Notes: a model not told the origin generated them from the letters alone. A stretch of 64,000 nucleotides of DNA from Candidatus Tectomicrobia bacterium (GCA_016192135.1 JACPUR010000014.1:1-64000), one strand, 5' to 3'. Counted from the first letter of the stretch, positions 1 through 9,485 are shown. Translations and numbers: made by a program.

Positions 1-138
1 GGGAACGAACTTGGCCCGCCCCTTCTCCGCCAAACGCTTGGTGATCGCCGCCGTCAGCGTCGTCTTCCCATGGTCCACGTGCCCGATCGTCCCTACGTTC
101 ACGTGCGGCTTCGTCCGCTCAAACTTCGCCTTCGCCAT
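1..138 (-). CDS. tuf: Elongation factor Tu, N-terminal part (cut by window edge)
   Basis: This is the first 46 codons of EF-Tu, the GTPase that delivers aminoacyl-tRNA to the ribosome. The translation opens [20 protein letters not shown] and carries the Walker A motif GHVDHGKT at residues 19-26, so the identity is secure. The rest lies beyond the left edge. It directly follows four tRNA genes on the same strand, the order known for tufB operons (thrU-tyrU-glyT-thrT-tufB in E. coli), so it is probably co-transcribed with them. Confidence 0.97.
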   Translation of the reverse strand, partial: MAKAKFERTKPHVNVGTIGHVDHGKTTLTAAITKRLAEKGRAKFVP

Positions 139-206
139 GGCCTTTCACATCTCCCTTTGGGGAATCCGATGAAAGAGGAAAAAATCTTTCCTCAATAAAA
201 TTCCTC

Positions 207-282
207 TGGAGCCCACGACCGGGCTTGAACCGGTGACCTCTTCCTTACCAAGGAAGTGCTCTGCCGGCTGAGCTACGTGGGC
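207..282 (-). tRNA. tRNA-Thr (anticodon GGT)
   Basis: This is a complete 76-nt cloverleaf on the minus strand. The acceptor stem pairs 276-282 with 211-217, the anticodon loop reads TTGGTAA (GGT, for ACC/ACU), and CCA is encoded at 209-207. It is the last tRNA before tuf and corresponds to thrT in the tufB operon. Confidence 0.96.
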
Positions 283-318
283 CCGAGGGCGGATCGCAGA
301 ATCCGCCGGTGACTTCTT

Positions 319-394
319 TGGAGCGGGAAACGGGACTCGAACCCGCGACCCTCAGCTTGGAAGGCTGATGCTCTACCAACTGAGCTATTCCCGC
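319..394 (-). tRNA. tRNA-Gly (anticodon TCC)
   Basis: This is a 76-nt cloverleaf with acceptor stem 388-394/323-329. The anticodon loop CTTCCAA gives TCC for GGA/GGG, the T-arm is GTTCGAGTC, and CCA is encoded. It is third in the four-tRNA cluster ahead of tuf and corresponds to glyT. Confidence 0.96.
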
Positions 395-469
395 CTCTCA
401 CTCCAGCGAACAACACATCTCGATTCCCGAATGCCGCCGATCGGGGACGACGCTGGGAAGTTTCATGCC

Positions 470-555
470 TGGTGGGGAGGGGAGGATTCGAACCTCCGAA
501 GGCTTACGCCGTCAGATTTACAGTCTGATCCCTTTGGCCGCTCGGGAACCTCCCC
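470..555 (-). tRNA. tRNA-Tyr (anticodon GTA)
   Basis: This is an 86-nt class II tRNA with a long variable arm. The acceptor stem is 549-555/474-480, the anticodon loop CTGTAAA gives GTA, and the 3' end is ACCA. It is second in the tuf-associated cluster (tyrU position). Confidence 0.96.
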
Positions 556-593
556 CCGATCTTGCCGCATACATTCGGGGGCCCGCCCCGCCT

Positions 594-669
594 TGGAGCT
601 GGCGAGAGGATTCGAACCTCCGACCGGCTGATTACAAATCAGCTGCTCTACCAGCTGAGCTACGCCAGC
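594..669 (-). tRNA. tRNA-Thr (anticodon TGT)
   Basis: This is a 76-nt cloverleaf with acceptor stem 663-669/598-604. The anticodon loop TTTGTAA gives TGT for ACA, and CCA is encoded. It is first in the cluster (thrU position). A third threonine isoacceptor (CGT) sits alone at 57134-57209. Confidence 0.96.
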
Positions 670-709
670 CAACAAAGGCGGGGCAAAGTAGGCGCGGCCC
701 CCATTTTTG

Positions 710-1498
710 TCAAGCGGAGACCGGGGAACACCCCTCCTCCCCCGCCGCCCCGGGGGCGGCGGGCCGCACGGCGGCCAGGCTGAAAAGAAGGATCCCCGCA
801 GCCACCGCCACATTCAGGGAGCCCACTATACCCCGGCTCTGGGGAATCCGCACCCCCAGGTCGCACCGCTCGCGCACCAGCCGGCGCACCCCCCGCCCCT
901 CTCCCCCGACGACGAGGGCGGCGGGACGGGGCAACTCCCGGCCCCCCAGGGAGAGTTCCCCCTCCGGGTCGGCCGCGAGCGTCCAATACCCCTTTTCTTT
1001 CAACGCTTCCAGGGCCCGGGCCAAGTTGGTCACCCGGGCCAGCGGGAGGACCTCCAGCGCCCCCGCCGCCGCCTTGGCCGCCGTCGGGGTGAGCCCTGCC
1101 GAGGCGTCCTTGGGCCAGACGACTCCTCCCGCCCCCAGGGCCGCCGCCGTCCGGAGGAGAGCCCCCAGGTTCCGGGGGTCCTGCACCCCGTCCAGCAAGA
1201 GCAGGGGCGGACGCTCCGGAGGCTGGGCGGCCAGGAGCTCCTCCAGGTCCATCAGGCGCAGCGGCCTCACCTCCGCCACGATGCCCTGATGCTGGCGCGT
1301 CGAGGCCAGATCGGCGAGAAACTCCGCGCTCTTCAGCTCGATCGGGACGCCCAGCCGCTCGGCAAGCTCCCGCGCGCGGGCCGCGGGCCCGCCGCCCCGA
1401 GCGGGCGCGAGGAAAAGCCGCAGCACACGCCCCTTCTCCAGGGCCCCGAGGACCGCGTGGACCCCGCACACCCGCTCGCGGGATGGCCGGGAGGACAA
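710..1498 (-). CDS. rlmB: TrmH/SpoU-family 23S rRNA 2'-O-methyltransferase (RlmB-type)
   Basis: The 262-aa product is an SPOUT methyltransferase that probably 2'-O-methylates a guanosine of 23S rRNA (G2251 in E. coli). The N-terminus VCGVHAVLGAL is the short substrate-binding domain. The three SPOUT motifs follow: DGVQDPRNLGALLRTA (mid-protein), VVGGEGRGVRRLV, and IPQSRGIVGSLNVAVA near residue 230, which form the trefoil-knot SAM site. The start is a TTG one base after the cysS stop, so translation is probably coupled. An internal GTG at 1471 is an alternative start. The C-terminal tail of about 20 residues looks unconserved. The cysS-rlmB pairing is common in bacteria. Confidence 0.9.
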   Translation of the reverse strand: MSSRPSRERVCGVHAVLGALEKGRVLRLFLAPARGGGPAARARELAERLGVPIELKSAEFLADLASTRQHQGIVAEVRPLRLMDLEELLAAQPPERPPLLLLDGVQDPRNLGALLRTAAALGAGGVVWPKDASAGLTPTAAKAAAGALEVLPLARVTNLARALEALKEKGYWTLAADPEGELSLGGRELPRPAALVVGGEGRGVRRLVRERCDLGVRIPQSRGIVGSLNVAVAAGILLFSLAAVRPAAPGAAGEEGCSPVSA

Positions 1499-1499
1499 T

Positions 1500-2954
1500 T
1501 CAGAGCCTGCGCTTCCAGATGGTGCCCGAGGGGCCGTCCTCGAGGAGGACGCCCGCCCCCGCCAGCTCCTCGCGGATCCGGTCGGCTTCCTCGAAGTCCT
1601 TCCGCTTGCGGGCGTCGGCCCGCCGGGCGATGAGCTCCTCGATCTGCGCGTCCGCGAGCTGGCCGTTGTTTTCCTCGCCGGAGGCCCCCGGCCGCGCCCG
1701 GCGGAACCACTCCTCCGGCTCGTGGGTGAAGAGGCCCAGCACCCGGCCCACCTCCCGGAGCGCCTCGGCCGCCGGGGCCGCGGCGGCCCGGGTGAGCGCG
1801 CCGCCCGCGTCGAGGAGAATGGAGTTGGCCTGCCGGGCGAAGTCGAAGAGATGGCCGAGCGCCCGGGCGGAATTGAAGTCGTCGTCCATGGCCTCCGCGA
1901 AACGGGCGCGGAAGATGCCCGCCTCCTCCTTCATGCGGCGTTCCGCCTCGCCGCCCTCCCCCGGGCCGGCGAGGCCCAGGCGCAGGAGGAGGTTGTAGAG
2001 ACGGTCGAGCCCCCGCCACGCCTCCCCCACCACTTGGTCGGAGTAATCGACGGGGTGACGGTAATGGGAGCCCAGGAGGAAGAAGCGCACCACTTCGGCC
2101 GGGATGTCCTGTAGCACCGACTTGATCGTGAAGAAGTTCCCCTTGGACTTGCTCATCTTCTCGTGGTTGATGCGCACGAAGCCGTTGTGGATCCAGTAGC
2201 GCACCCAATCGTGGCCGAAGCACCCCTCGCTCTGGGCGATCTCGTTCTCGTGGTGAGGAAAGATGAGGTCCTCCCCCCCGCCGTGGATGTCGAACCTCTC
2301 GCCGAGGTAACGGCTCGACATGACCGAGCACTCGATGTGCCAGCCCGGGCGCCCGGGGCCCCAGGGGCTGTCCCAGGCCGGCTCCTCCGGCTTCGAGGCC
2401 TTCCACAGGGCGAAGTCGAGCGGATGGCGCTTCCCCTCGCCGGGCTCCACCCGGGAGCCCGCCTCCAGCTCCTCGAGGGCACGGTGGGAGAGCTTCCCGT
2501 AGGCCGGAAAGCGGGAGATGTCGTAATACACGTCCCCGGCCCCGGCATACGCCAGGCCCTTCTCCATGAGGCCCTGGATCATCTTGACCATGCCGTCGAT
2601 GTTCTCGGTCGCCCGGGGGGAGACGTCGGCGCGGCGGACGCCCAAGGCGTCCATGTCGTTGTAGTACTCCGCGATGAACTGCTCGGTGAGCTGGCCGATG
2701 GGAATCTTGAGGCGCCGCGCCCGGGCGATGATCTTGTCGTCGACGTCCGTGAAGTTGCACACGAAGGTGACCTGGTAGCCCCGGTACTCCAGGTAGCGGC
2801 GGATGACGTCGAACGAGATGGCGGCGCGGGCGTGGCCGAGGTGGCAATGGTCGTAGACCGTCACCCCGCACACGTACATCTTCACCCGGCCCGGCTCCAG
2901 GGTTTCGAGCGGCTCCTTGCGGCGGGTGAGGGTGTTGTAGAGCTGAACGGCCAA
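1500..2954 (-). CDS. cysS: Cysteine--tRNA ligase
   Basis: This 484-aa class I aminoacyl-tRNA synthetase charges tRNA-Cys. It shows MYVCGVTVYDHCHLGHAR with the zinc-binding cysteine and HIGH-like HLGH, IHGGGEDLIFPHHENE with further zinc ligands, and the KMSKSKGN signature in the second half. The length matches the family. I chose a TTG start at 2954 because AGGAG lies 8 nt upstream and the protein then begins at the conserved VQLYNTLTRRKE. The open frame extends 29 codons further but that stretch is unconserved. rlmB follows immediately downstream. Confidence 0.95.
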   Translation of the reverse strand: MAVQLYNTLTRRKEPLETLEPGRVKMYVCGVTVYDHCHLGHARAAISFDVIRRYLEYRGYQVTFVCNFTDVDDKIIARARRLKIPIGQLTEQFIAEYYNDMDALGVRRADVSPRATENIDGMVKMIQGLMEKGLAYAGAGDVYYDISRFPAYGKLSHRALEELEAGSRVEPGEGKRHPLDFALWKASKPEEPAWDSPWGPGRPGWHIECSVMSSRYLGERFDIHGGGEDLIFPHHENEIAQSEGCFGHDWVRYWIHNGFVRINHEKMSKSKGNFFTIKSVLQDIPAEVVRFFLLGSHYRHPVDYSDQVVGEAWRGLDRLYNLLLRLGLAGPGEGGEAERRMKEEAGIFRARFAEAMDDDFNSARALGHLFDFARQANSILLDAGGALTRAAAAPAAEALREVGRVLGLFTHEPEEWFRRARPGASGEENNGQLADAQIEELIARRADARKRKDFEEADRIREELAGAGVLLEDGPSGTIWKRRL

Positions 2955-3057
2955 GTTCCGTCTCCTGAACCCGGGGATATCGCGGTCGAGCGTCCGGCGG
3001 GGCCGGCGGCGGAAAAGGGATTCCGGAGCCGAATTTGTCACGCGGACGGAAGGAGCG

Positions 3058-3540
3058 TCAAGACGCCTCAGGCCGCAGGGTGCAGACGGCCTGGGCGGCG
3101 ATTCCCTCCTCCCGGCCGGTGAAACCTAGGCGTTCGCTCGTCGTGGCCTTCACGCTCACCGCGTCCTCCCCGAGGCCGAGGGCCCGGGCCAGGCGCTGGC
3201 GCATCCGGCCGATGTAGGGGGCGAGCTTGGGCCGCTCGGCCACCACCACGGCGTCCACGTTGTGCGGCCGGAACCCCCGGGCGGCGGCCATGGCCACCAC
3301 CTCGCCCAGCAGCCCAATGCTGTCCGCCCCGCGCCAGCGGGGGTCGGTGTCCGGGAAATGCTGGCCGATGTCCCCCAGGGCGGCGGCGCCCAGGAGGGCG
3401 TCGCAGACGGCGTGAACCAGCACGTCCGCGTCCGAGTGTCCCGCCAGGCCTTTCTCGAAGGGGATTTCCACCCCGCCCAGGATGAGCTTGCGCCCCGCAT
3501 CGAAGCGGTGGACATCGAAGCCCACCCCCACCCGCATCAT
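3058..3540 (-). CDS. ispF: 2-C-methyl-D-erythritol 2,4-cyclodiphosphate synthase
   Basis: The 160-aa enzyme of the MEP isoprenoid pathway cyclises CDP-methylerythritol 2-phosphate to MEcPP with release of CMP. Metal-binding motif GFDVHRF (Asp and His) is at the N-terminus, followed by [20 protein letters not shown] and [11 protein letters not shown]. The C-terminal [22 protein letters not shown] is diagnostic. The start ATG overlaps the ispD stop (ATGA), showing translational coupling in an ispDF pair. A second ATG follows at 3537. Length is typical. Confidence 0.96.
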   Translation of the reverse strand: MMRVGVGFDVHRFDAGRKLILGGVEIPFEKGLAGHSDADVLVHAVCDALLGAAALGDIGQHFPDTDPRWRGADSIGLLGEVVAMAAARGFRPHNVDAVVVAERPKLAPYIGRMRQRLARALGLGEDAVSVKATTSERLGFTGREEGIAAQAVCTLRPEAS

Positions 3541-4310
3541 GGCGCCGCCCTCTTCTCCGCCAGCGGGCTCGCCAGCCAGGCCTCGGCCAGGGCCATGTCC
3601 CCGGGGCGGGTCACCTTGAAATTCATCGGATCGCCCGGCACCAGCCGCGCCCTCACCCCGATGGCCTCCAGGAGAGAGGCCTCGTCCGTCCCCTCCCGGC
3701 CCTCCTCCCGCGCGGCCGCCAGGGCCCTCGCGAGGAGATCGCGCCGGGCGGCCTGGGGGGTCTGGGCCAGCCAAAGGCCGTCCCGGGAGAGGGTGGCTTC
3801 CGCGAACCCCTCCGGCCCGCCCCGCTTGAGGGTGTCCGAGAGGGGCAGGGCGGCCAGCGCCGCCCCCGTCTCCAGCGCCCCCGCCAGGCAGGCGCGCACC
3901 AGGTCCGGGGGCAGCAGGGGCCGCGCCCCGTCGTGGACCACGACCCACTCCACGTCCCGGGGCAGGGCGAGAAGGCCCCGCTCCACCGAGTCCTGCCGCC
4001 GCGGGCCGCCCTCGGCCACCCGGATCGGGAGGCGCACCTCGGGAAGTTCGGGCGGTCCCCCGCCCCCGGGGGGCATCACCACGACGATGGAGCCCACCGC
4101 GCCGCTCTGAGCCAGGCGGTAGAGGGAGTGCCAGAGAAGAGGGAGCCCCGCCAGCGGGCGGAATTGCTTGGGAATGGGACCGGGCAGACGCTCCCCCCGC
4201 CCCGCCGCCGGCACCACCGCGCCGACCCTGGATGGAGGGGGGAGGCTCTCCCCGGATCGTCCGGGAGAGGAGCTCCCGGGATCAGTTGCCATTCCGCTGG
4301 GGCTCGCCAT
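3537..4310 (-). CDS. ispD: 2-C-methyl-D-erythritol 4-phosphate cytidylyltransferase
   Basis: The product (up to 257 aa) transfers CMP to methylerythritol 4-phosphate in the MEP pathway. The nucleotide-binding signature [19 protein letters not shown] is near residue 30, [10 protein letters not shown] with the metal-binding Asp near residue 105, and [15 protein letters not shown] near the C-terminus. The start is uncertain. The ATG at 4310 overlaps the end of the PIN-TRAM gene by 29 bp. The ATG at 4292 is equally possible, since the first 25-30 residues are not conserved. ispF follows with a 4-bp overlap. Confidence 0.94.
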   Translation of the reverse strand: MASPSGMATDPGSSSPGRSGESLPPPSRVGAVVPAAGRGERLPGPIPKQFRPLAGLPLLWHSLYRLAQSGAVGSIVVVMPPGGGGPPELPEVRLPIRVAEGGPRRQDSVERGLLALPRDVEWVVVHDGARPLLPPDLVRACLAGALETGAALAALPLSDTLKRGGPEGFAEATLSRDGLWLAQTPQAARRDLLARALAAAREEGREGTDEASLLEAIGVRARLVPGDPMNFKVTRPGDMALAEAWLASPLAEKRAAP

Positions 4311-5367
4311 CGTCCCGCAGCTTGGTGAAGATCATGCGGCCCGCCGTGGTCTGGAGAACGCTCGTGACCGAGACCGAGACGTTGTGGCCGATGCGGTCGC
4401 GCGCGTGATCGACAACCACCATCGTGCCGTCGTCGAGGTAGCCCACGCCCTGGCCGTACTCCTTGCCTTCCTTGAGAACGAAGACGCTCATCTCCTCGCC
4501 CGGCAGGACGATGGGCTTCACGGCGTTGGCCAGCTCGTTGATGTTGAGGACCCGCACCCCCTGGAGCTCGGCCACCTTGTTCAGGTTGAAATCGTTGGTC
4601 ATGACCTTGGCCGCCATCTCCTTCGCGAGGAGGACGAGCTTGGCGTCCACCTCCCGGACGCGGGGGAAGTCCGTGTCCACGATCTGGATGTCCAGTTCCG
4701 GCATCTGCTGGATGCGGTGGAGCACGTCGAGGCCCCTGCGCCCGCGGTTGCGCTTGAGGGGATCGGACGAGTCGGCGATCTGCTGGAGCTCCTTGAGGAC
4801 GAACTGCGGCAGGACCAAAGGGCCTTCCAGGAAGCCCGCCTCGCAGATATCGGCCACCCGGCCGTCGATGATGACGCTGGTGTCCAGGATCTTGGCCCTC
4901 GACGGCTCGCCGCCCGCCCCGTCGGCCGCCTCCGGGCGCGTCCACAGCCGCCGCCCGTGCGCGGCCCCGGCGGCGGCCCCGAGATAACTCAGGATGAGTC
5001 CGATGAACAAGGCCGCGATGGACCGGGCGGCCTCCGGGATAGCCGCAGAGGAAACGCCGATGACGAGCAGGGCCGCCAGCAGCCCGGCCAGGGCCCCGGC
5101 CGCCCCTCCCGCCGCGGCCCCCGCTCCCACGCGGCCCAGGCCCGTCTCCGCCCATACCGCCAGGAGCCCGGCCGCGGCGCCCAGCACGCCTCCCAGGCCG
5201 TAGCCGGCTCCTCCGCTTCCCAGGGCGCCGCCCATCCAGGCGCCCAGAACGGCCGCCGCCAGGACAATCGCCCCGCGCGCCGCCTTGAGGCCTCCGCCTC
5301 CATCCCGGAAGGCCGGAAGCCCCAGATTCGACAACCTGGACCTCGGTTTCTCGTTTATCCGCTTCAC
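4282..5367 (-). CDS. PIN-TRAM domain membrane protein (YacL-like)
   Basis: The protein of about 361 aa has four hydrophobic segments in residues ~30-150, giving a membrane anchor. A PIN nuclease-fold domain follows, beginning [16 protein letters not shown] with the first catalytic Asp and continuing through [14 protein letters not shown]-terminal TRAM RNA-binding domain reads [22 protein letters not shown]. This is the architecture of Bacillus YacL and related proteins, which commonly sit beside ispDF and cysS as here. The start is GTG at 5367 with GGGAGG 9 nt upstream. A role in RNA handling at the membrane is inference from the domains. Confidence 0.88.
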   Translation of the reverse strand: MKRINEKPRSRLSNLGLPAFRDGGGGLKAARGAIVLAAAVLGAWMGGALGSGGAGYGLGGVLGAAAGLLAVWAETGLGRVGAGAAAGGAAGALAGLLAALLVIGVSSAAIPEAARSIAALFIGLILSYLGAAAGAAHGRRLWTRPEAADGAGGEPSRAKILDTSVIIDGRVADICEAGFLEGPLVLPQFVLKELQQIADSSDPLKRNRGRRGLDVLHRIQQMPELDIQIVDTDFPRVREVDAKLVLLAKEMAAKVMTNDFNLNKVAELQGVRVLNINELANAVKPIVLPGEEMSVFVLKEGKEYGQGVGYLDDGTMVVVDHARDRIGHNVSVSVTSVLQTTAGRMIFTKLRDDGEPQRNGN

Positions 5368-5392
5368 GCCTCTACCTCCCGACGGGGCGGAA

Positions 5393-5899
5393 TCAATCGC
5401 CAGGGGGGCCGATGCTTTCCCCGGGCCGAATATAGGTGCCGCTCTTCCCCCCCGTTTTCCTCGCCAGCCGGACCGCGGAAAGAGCCATCCCCCGGTCCAC
5501 CGCCTTGCACATGTCGTAAATGGTCAAGCCGGCCACCGCGACCGCCGTCATGGCCTCCATCTCGACCCCGGTGCGGTCCATGGCCCGGACAACGGCCTCG
5601 ATCTCGAGGGCGCGCTCCCCCTCGGCGGGCCAGAACCGGACCTCCACGCTGGTCAGCCGGAGCGGATGGCACATCGGAATGAGTTCGGCGCAGCGCTTGG
5701 CCGCCATGACGCCGGCCACCCGCGCCGTTCCCAGAACGTCCCCCTTCGGAAGCCCCCCCTCCAGGATGCGCCGGAGGGTTTCGGGCTCCATCTCCACCCG
5801 GCCCCGGGCGACCGCCTCCCGGGCCGACTCGGGCTTGGCCCCCACTTCCACCATCCGGGCCCGGCCTTTTTCGTCCAAATGGCTCAATTCAGCGGGCAT
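5393..5899 (-). CDS. moaC: Cyclic pyranopterin monophosphate synthase
   Basis: The 168-aa protein performs the second half of cyclic pyranopterin monophosphate formation in molybdenum cofactor synthesis. It shows [16 protein letters not shown], the conserved [29 protein letters not shown] block with the active-site Lys and the C/H pair, and [19 protein letters not shown] placed the start at ATG 5899 because GGGGAG lies about 9 nt upstream and the known family begins just there. ATG 5923 and TTG 5938 are longer alternatives. Mo-cofactor is needed by the xanthine-dehydrogenase-type protein at 14.1-16.4 kb. Confidence 0.93.
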   Translation of the reverse strand: MPAELSHLDEKGRARMVEVGAKPESAREAVARGRVEMEPETLRRILEGGLPKGDVLGTARVAGVMAAKRCAELIPMCHPLRLTSVEVRFWPAEGERALEIEAVVRAMDRTGVEMEAMTAVAVAGLTIYDMCKAVDRGMALSAVRLARKTGGKSGTYIRPGESIGPPGD

Positions 5900-6107
5900 T
5901 CGCCCCAACTCCCCTAATTTCATATCCTTAGCGAACAAACATCAATTACTTCCATCCTCTCCAATTATACACCCTCTTTTCATCTCTCAGAAAAGCCCTT
6001 TTTCCCGGCAATCCCGATTCGTGGAACACGGACGGCGGGCGGAAATTTCCCCCCGCGGCCGCCCGGCGCCCGAAAGGGGCCGGAAAAAAGGCGGCCGGAG
6101 AGGAGGG

Positions 6108-6662
6108 CTAGAGCTTGGGGAGGGTGAGGCCGGGCTGCTTCTGGTACTTGCCCTTCTTGTCGGCGTAGGAGACCTCGCAGACCTCGTCGCTCTCGAAGAA
6201 GAGCACCTGAGCGATGCCCTCGTTGGCATAGATCTTGGCGGGGAGCGGGGTGGTGTTCGAAACCTCGAGGGTCACGAAGCCCTCCCACTCGGGCTCGAAG
6301 GGAGTCACATTCACGATGATGCCGCAGCGGGCGTAGGTGCTCTTGCCGACGCAGACCGTCAGGACGCTGCGCGGGATGCGGAAGTATTCCACCGTGCGGG
6401 CCAGGGCGAAGGAGTTGGGGGGGATGATGCAGGAGTCGCCCCGGATCGTCACGAGGGAGCGGTTGTCGAAGTTCTTGGGGTCCACGATGGTCGAGTTGAC
6501 GTTGGTGAAGATCATGAACTCGTCGGCGATCCGGATGTCGTAGCCGTACGAGGAGACGCCGTAGGAGATGACCCCGTTGCGGATCTGCCGATCCTCGAAG
6601 GGCTCGATCATCCCGTGGTCGCGGGCCATCCGCGTGATCCAGCGGTCGGACTTGATGCTCAT
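6108..6662 (-). CDS. dcd: dCTP deaminase
   Basis: The 184-aa enzyme deaminates dCTP to dUTP for thymidylate synthesis. [56 protein letters not shown], and [23 protein letters not shown] (with the catalytic Glu) are all intact. The start ATG at 6662 has GAGGTG upstream and matches the canonical N-terminus, so the open frame before it is not coding. The sequence resembles the Pseudomonas-type monofunctional Dcd. Confidence 0.96.
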   Translation of the reverse strand: MSIKSDRWITRMARDHGMIEPFEDRQIRNGVISYGVSSYGYDIRIADEFMIFTNVNSTIVDPKNFDNRSLVTIRGDSCIIPPNSFALARTVEYFRIPRSVLTVCVGKSTYARCGIIVNVTPFEPEWEGFVTLEVSNTTPLPAKIYANEGIAQVLFFESDEVCEVSYADKKGKYQKQPGLTLPKL

Positions 6663-7028
6663 GGGGCACCTCGTTCGGTGCGGGGCGGGCCCGGGACGCC
6701 TGGCCGGGAGCAGGGTTCCCCCTCTCCCGGCCAGGTTCATCGCTACCGCCCGCCCGATGGCGGAAGCGAATCCCGTTTGAGCCATTGGCTTACTGGGGTT
6801 TTCCCCAATGCAGGAAGCGCGATTCCATCACAGCATCTAGTGGGTGTCAAAGGATTTTGTTCCCCGAAGCACAATTCCTTGTGGGCAACCTGTGCACGGG
6901 CCGGGAATAACCGCCACCAAAGATGGGGGAAAGAAGGTGCAGATCCTGTGGATAACCCGCCGCCGCGGGCCGGGGCCGGGCGCGCACCCCTGCCTCCGGG
7001 TTCAGGCCGGCCGGGCCTTCCCCGCCCG
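6663..7028. other. Intergenic gap without a gene; one perfect 11-bp stem-loop
   Basis: No convincing gene is visible in these 366 bases. A perfect 11-bp inverted repeat (6700-6710 with 6724-6734, loop 13 nt) begins CTGGCCGGGAG. It lies in the dcd 5' leader region and has no T-run on either side, so it is not a standard intrinsic terminator. Confidence 0.5.
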
Positions 7029-7895
7029 CTACTTGAATCGGTCGGGATGGACGGTGACGGAGCCTTTCTTCTTGAGATCGCCGATCATCCGGTCGTAGGC
7101 GGCCCGGTGGCGGACGTCGGCGTGTATCTGCCGGACATCTTCCTTGACGTCCTCGAACTTCGCGTCCGAGGCCGACAGCCGCTCGCTCACGCGGATGATC
7201 TGCCAGCCGAGGGAGGTCTGGATCGGATCGCTCACCTGGCCGATGGGCAGCTTGAAGGCGGCCTCCTCGAGCTTCCGGTCCAGCTCGCCCCGCGCGGCCG
7301 TGCCCATCACCCCGCCCGCGTCCCGGGTCGCCTCGAAGATCGAGCGCGCCCGCGCCACCTGGGCGAAGGGCACCCCGCGCTTTACCTCGGCGGCGGCGTC
7401 CCAGGCCTCTTTCTCGGTTTTCAGGACGACATGGCTGAGGGTGACCTGCTCCTTGCGGCGGAAACGGTCGCGGTTGGCCTCGAAGAAGGCGCGCAGGTCG
7501 GCCTCCGACGCCTCGACGGGACGGTTGATCTCCCGGCGCAGGAATTCCTCGATGAGGATGCGCCGCTTGGCCGCCTCGATGCGCTTCTCGACCTCCGGGG
7601 TGGCCTCCAGCTTCCGCCGGCGGGCCTCCTGGTACAGGAGCTCCGACTGCACGATGCCGTCGATGAACTGCTCCTTCTTGCTGCGGATCTGGAGCCGGAC
7701 GGCGGGGGACACTTGCATCAGGCGCTCCTCCAGCTCGGCGAGCGTGATTTTCCGCCCGTTGATCTCGGCCACGACCACCTTGGATTTGTCTTCCTGGGGC
7801 GGGGCCGCGGCGGGGGCCGCGAAAGCGGGCGCGAGGCTGGCGAGCAGAAGGGCGAGGGCCGCCCCTCCCTGGATCAGTCTTTCGCGAATTTTCAC
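7029..7895 (-). CDS. Periplasmic peptidylprolyl isomerase (parvulin/SurA-like)
   Basis: The 288-aa exported foldase begins with a signal peptide (basic MKIRERL, hydrophobic ALALLLASLAPAFA, cleavage at AFA-AP). A SurA-N-like helical domain follows (INGRKITLAELEERL to EINRPVEASEADLRAFFEANRDRF). A parvulin PPIase domain spans residues ~165-260 (QVTLSHVVLKTEKEA, LGWQIIRVSE). It probably assists folding of outer-membrane or exported proteins. The start is GTG 7895, chosen because GAAGGAG precedes it and the signal peptide then starts cleanly. Length is typical of PrsA/SurA-like single-parvulin proteins. Confidence 0.88.
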   Translation of the reverse strand: MKIRERLIQGGAALALLLASLAPAFAAPAAAPPQEDKSKVVVAEINGRKITLAELEERLMQVSPAVRLQIRSKKEQFIDGIVQSELLYQEARRRKLEATPEVEKRIEAAKRRILIEEFLRREINRPVEASEADLRAFFEANRDRFRRKEQVTLSHVVLKTEKEAWDAAAEVKRGVPFAQVARARSIFEATRDAGGVMGTAARGELDRKLEEAAFKLPIGQVSDPIQTSLGWQIIRVSERLSASDAKFEDVKEDVRQIHADVRHRAAYDRMIGDLKKKGSVTVHPDRFK

Positions 7896-7927
7896 GAGCA
7901 CTCCTTCAGAAGAATTCCCTTTCCGGA

Positions 7928-8455
7928 TCACACCTGGAACTGGCGGCCAACGTACTGGTAGACGGAATCGTACAGGAACTGGCGCTCCACGTGGAGCGCC
8001 ATCACGCAATGGTCGAACTCGTGCGTGAGCTTGCGGAAGACCCGGGCCGTCGGCCGGACGGCGTCCATCTCGGCCACCTGGCCGTAGGCGGCCTTGCCCT
8101 GCATCACGTAGAACCCCGGGTTGAGCCGCTGGCGCTCAAGGCTCTCGGGGAAAAGGCCCGTGAAGAACAGGCATACGTCCCCCATCTGGCGCTTGAGCTC
8201 CCGCCGCGGGGCCCCCTGCAGGCCCCTCTCCTCCAGCAGGAAGTCCATCACCCGCTCGAGCCGCCCCTGGTTCCGGCGGCCGCGCCGGTACAGATTGTCC
8301 ACGTGGACGAACCGCAGGAGCATCCGCCAGACATAATCGATGATCTCGCCGTCCGTGTACCCGACGGCCTCGAAGGCGGATTCGGTGGTCTTGCGCAGCA
8401 TTCGCCCCAAGGCATGCGTTTCCGGGATGGGATCCCGGACCTCCGTCCCGAGCAT
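7928..8455 (-). CDS. Conserved-looking protein of unknown function
   Basis: I do not recognise this 175-aa protein. It is soluble and predicted helical with no signal peptide. Notable stretches are GYTDGEIIDYVWRMLLRFVHVDNLYRR in the first half and FRKLTHEFDHCVMALHVERQFLYDSVYQYVGRQFQV at the C-terminus. The HEFDHC and VMALHVE pattern has several histidines and acids that could bind metal. The start ATG 8455 has a GGGGGA-type site upstream; earlier in-frame codons are unconserved. It lies 32 bp upstream of the parvulin gene on the same strand and is probably co-transcribed with it. Confidence 0.7.
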   Translation of the reverse strand: MLGTEVRDPIPETHALGRMLRKTTESAFEAVGYTDGEIIDYVWRMLLRFVHVDNLYRRGRRNQGRLERVMDFLLEERGLQGAPRRELKRQMGDVCLFFTGLFPESLERQRLNPGFYVMQGKAAYGQVAEMDAVRPTARVFRKLTHEFDHCVMALHVERQFLYDSVYQYVGRQFQV

Positions 8456-8691
8456 ATGAGTCCCCCTGGGCGGCCCAATCTCAGGCGGGCGGTCCGCGCG
8501 AAACCGCGGCACCTGCAATTATAGTAGTGAAAGGATCGGGGCGGGGTCAATTTTTCGCCCTTTTCATGGGCAATTTTTGGCCCGATCCCCCGGATTTTAC
8601 ATGGAAAGAACCGCCACGGGTGGGCTATAATTCACCGTTCCTTCGACCCTTCGCCTTCTTGACGCGAAAGGAAAGCGGGGCGGACTTTGGG

Positions 8692-8720
8692 TTGACTTCA
8701 GACGGCTTTCTGGCTACAGA
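8692..8720 (+). promoter_or_regulatory. Putative sigma70 promoter for the methyltransferase gene
   Basis: A TTGACT -35 box (8692-8697), a 17-bp spacer and a TACAGA -10 box (8715-8720) lie about 100 bp before the methyltransferase start, in a divergent intergenic region. The spacing is ideal but the -10 is weak. A TATAAT at about 8622 without a matching -35 is another candidate. Confidence 0.45.
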
Positions 8721-8822
8721 GTTGCGGGTTGGCCTGTTACCCCATATTGATGGCTTGCGGCACGCGGTTCGGATTCATGCCGGGACCTACGCTCGCATCC
8801 CGTCCGGACGAGGATTAATCGG

Positions 8823-9446
8823 ATGCTCACTGCGGATTCCGTCGTCAAAATCTACGACCGCTGGGGCCGGTTTTACGACATTGTGTTCAAGTGGATCTTC
8901 AGCGAGGGCCGCAACGTCGGGGTTGAGCTTCTGAACCTCAAGGCCGGCGAGCGCCTCCTGGAGGTGGGGGTGGGCACGGGCCTCTCCCTGCCGCTCTACC
9001 GCAAGGACGCCCGGATCGTCGGCATCGATATTTCGTCGAAAATGCTGGAAAAAGCCCAGGAGAAGGTGACGAACCTGGGGCTCAGGAATGTGGATCTGAA
9101 CGTGATGGACGCCCAGTCGATGGAGTTCCCGGACAACAGCTTCGACTGTGTCACGGCCTGTTACGTCGTCAGCGCCGCGCCGGACCCGCACAAGGTGGTT
9201 TCCGAGATCTGCCGGGTGTGCAAGCCGGGCGGCCGCATCGTATTCATCAACCACTTCAAGAGCCAGAACCCGATCCTCGCCCGCTTCGAGGAGCTCATCA
9301 ACGGCATCTGCCGCAAGTTCGGCTGGGAAACCACGCTGGACCTCGAGCACCTGATGGCCGAGAACAACCTGACCATCGGCGTCCAGGAACGGGTGAACAT
9401 CTTCGACTACTGGCGCGCCGTCCTCTGTTACAACTCCCAAAAGTAA
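8823..9446 (+). CDS. Class I SAM methyltransferase, PmtA/UbiE-like
   Basis: The 207-aa Rossmann methyltransferase has motif I LLEVGVGTGLSLP near residue 46, motif II GIDISSKMLEKA and motif III PDNSFDCVTACYVVSAAPDP. The opening VVKIYDRWGRFYDIVFKWIF resembles Rhodobacter-type phosphatidylethanolamine N-methyltransferase (PmtA), so the substrate may be PE or another lipid. That assignment is inference. The gene is monocistronic: a promoter lies upstream and a strong terminator begins 6 bp after the stop. GAGG precedes the ATG. Confidence 0.8.
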   Translation: MLTADSVVKIYDRWGRFYDIVFKWIFSEGRNVGVELLNLKAGERLLEVGVGTGLSLPLYRKDARIVGIDISSKMLEKAQEKVTNLGLRNVDLNVMDAQSMEFPDNSFDCVTACYVVSAAPDPHKVVSEICRVCKPGGRIVFINHFKSQNPILARFEELINGICRKFGWETTLDLEHLMAENNLTIGVQERVNIFDYWRAVLCYNSQK

Positions 9447-9452
9447 TGACGC

Positions 9453-9485
9453 CGCCCCCGGCAGCCCCCTGCCGGGGGCGTTTTT
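9453..9485 (+). terminator. Rho-independent terminator
   Basis: A perfect 12-bp GC-rich stem (9453-9464 with 9469-9480), loop CCCC, is followed at once by TTTTTC. It terminates the methyltransferase transcript. Confidence 0.93.

Noticed and set aside
463-813. Long frames across the tRNA cluster
   Set aside because: They overlap well-formed tRNA genes and translate tRNA sequence; not coding.
6700-6734. Intrinsic terminator
   Set aside because: The 11-bp stem is perfect but no T-run follows on either strand.
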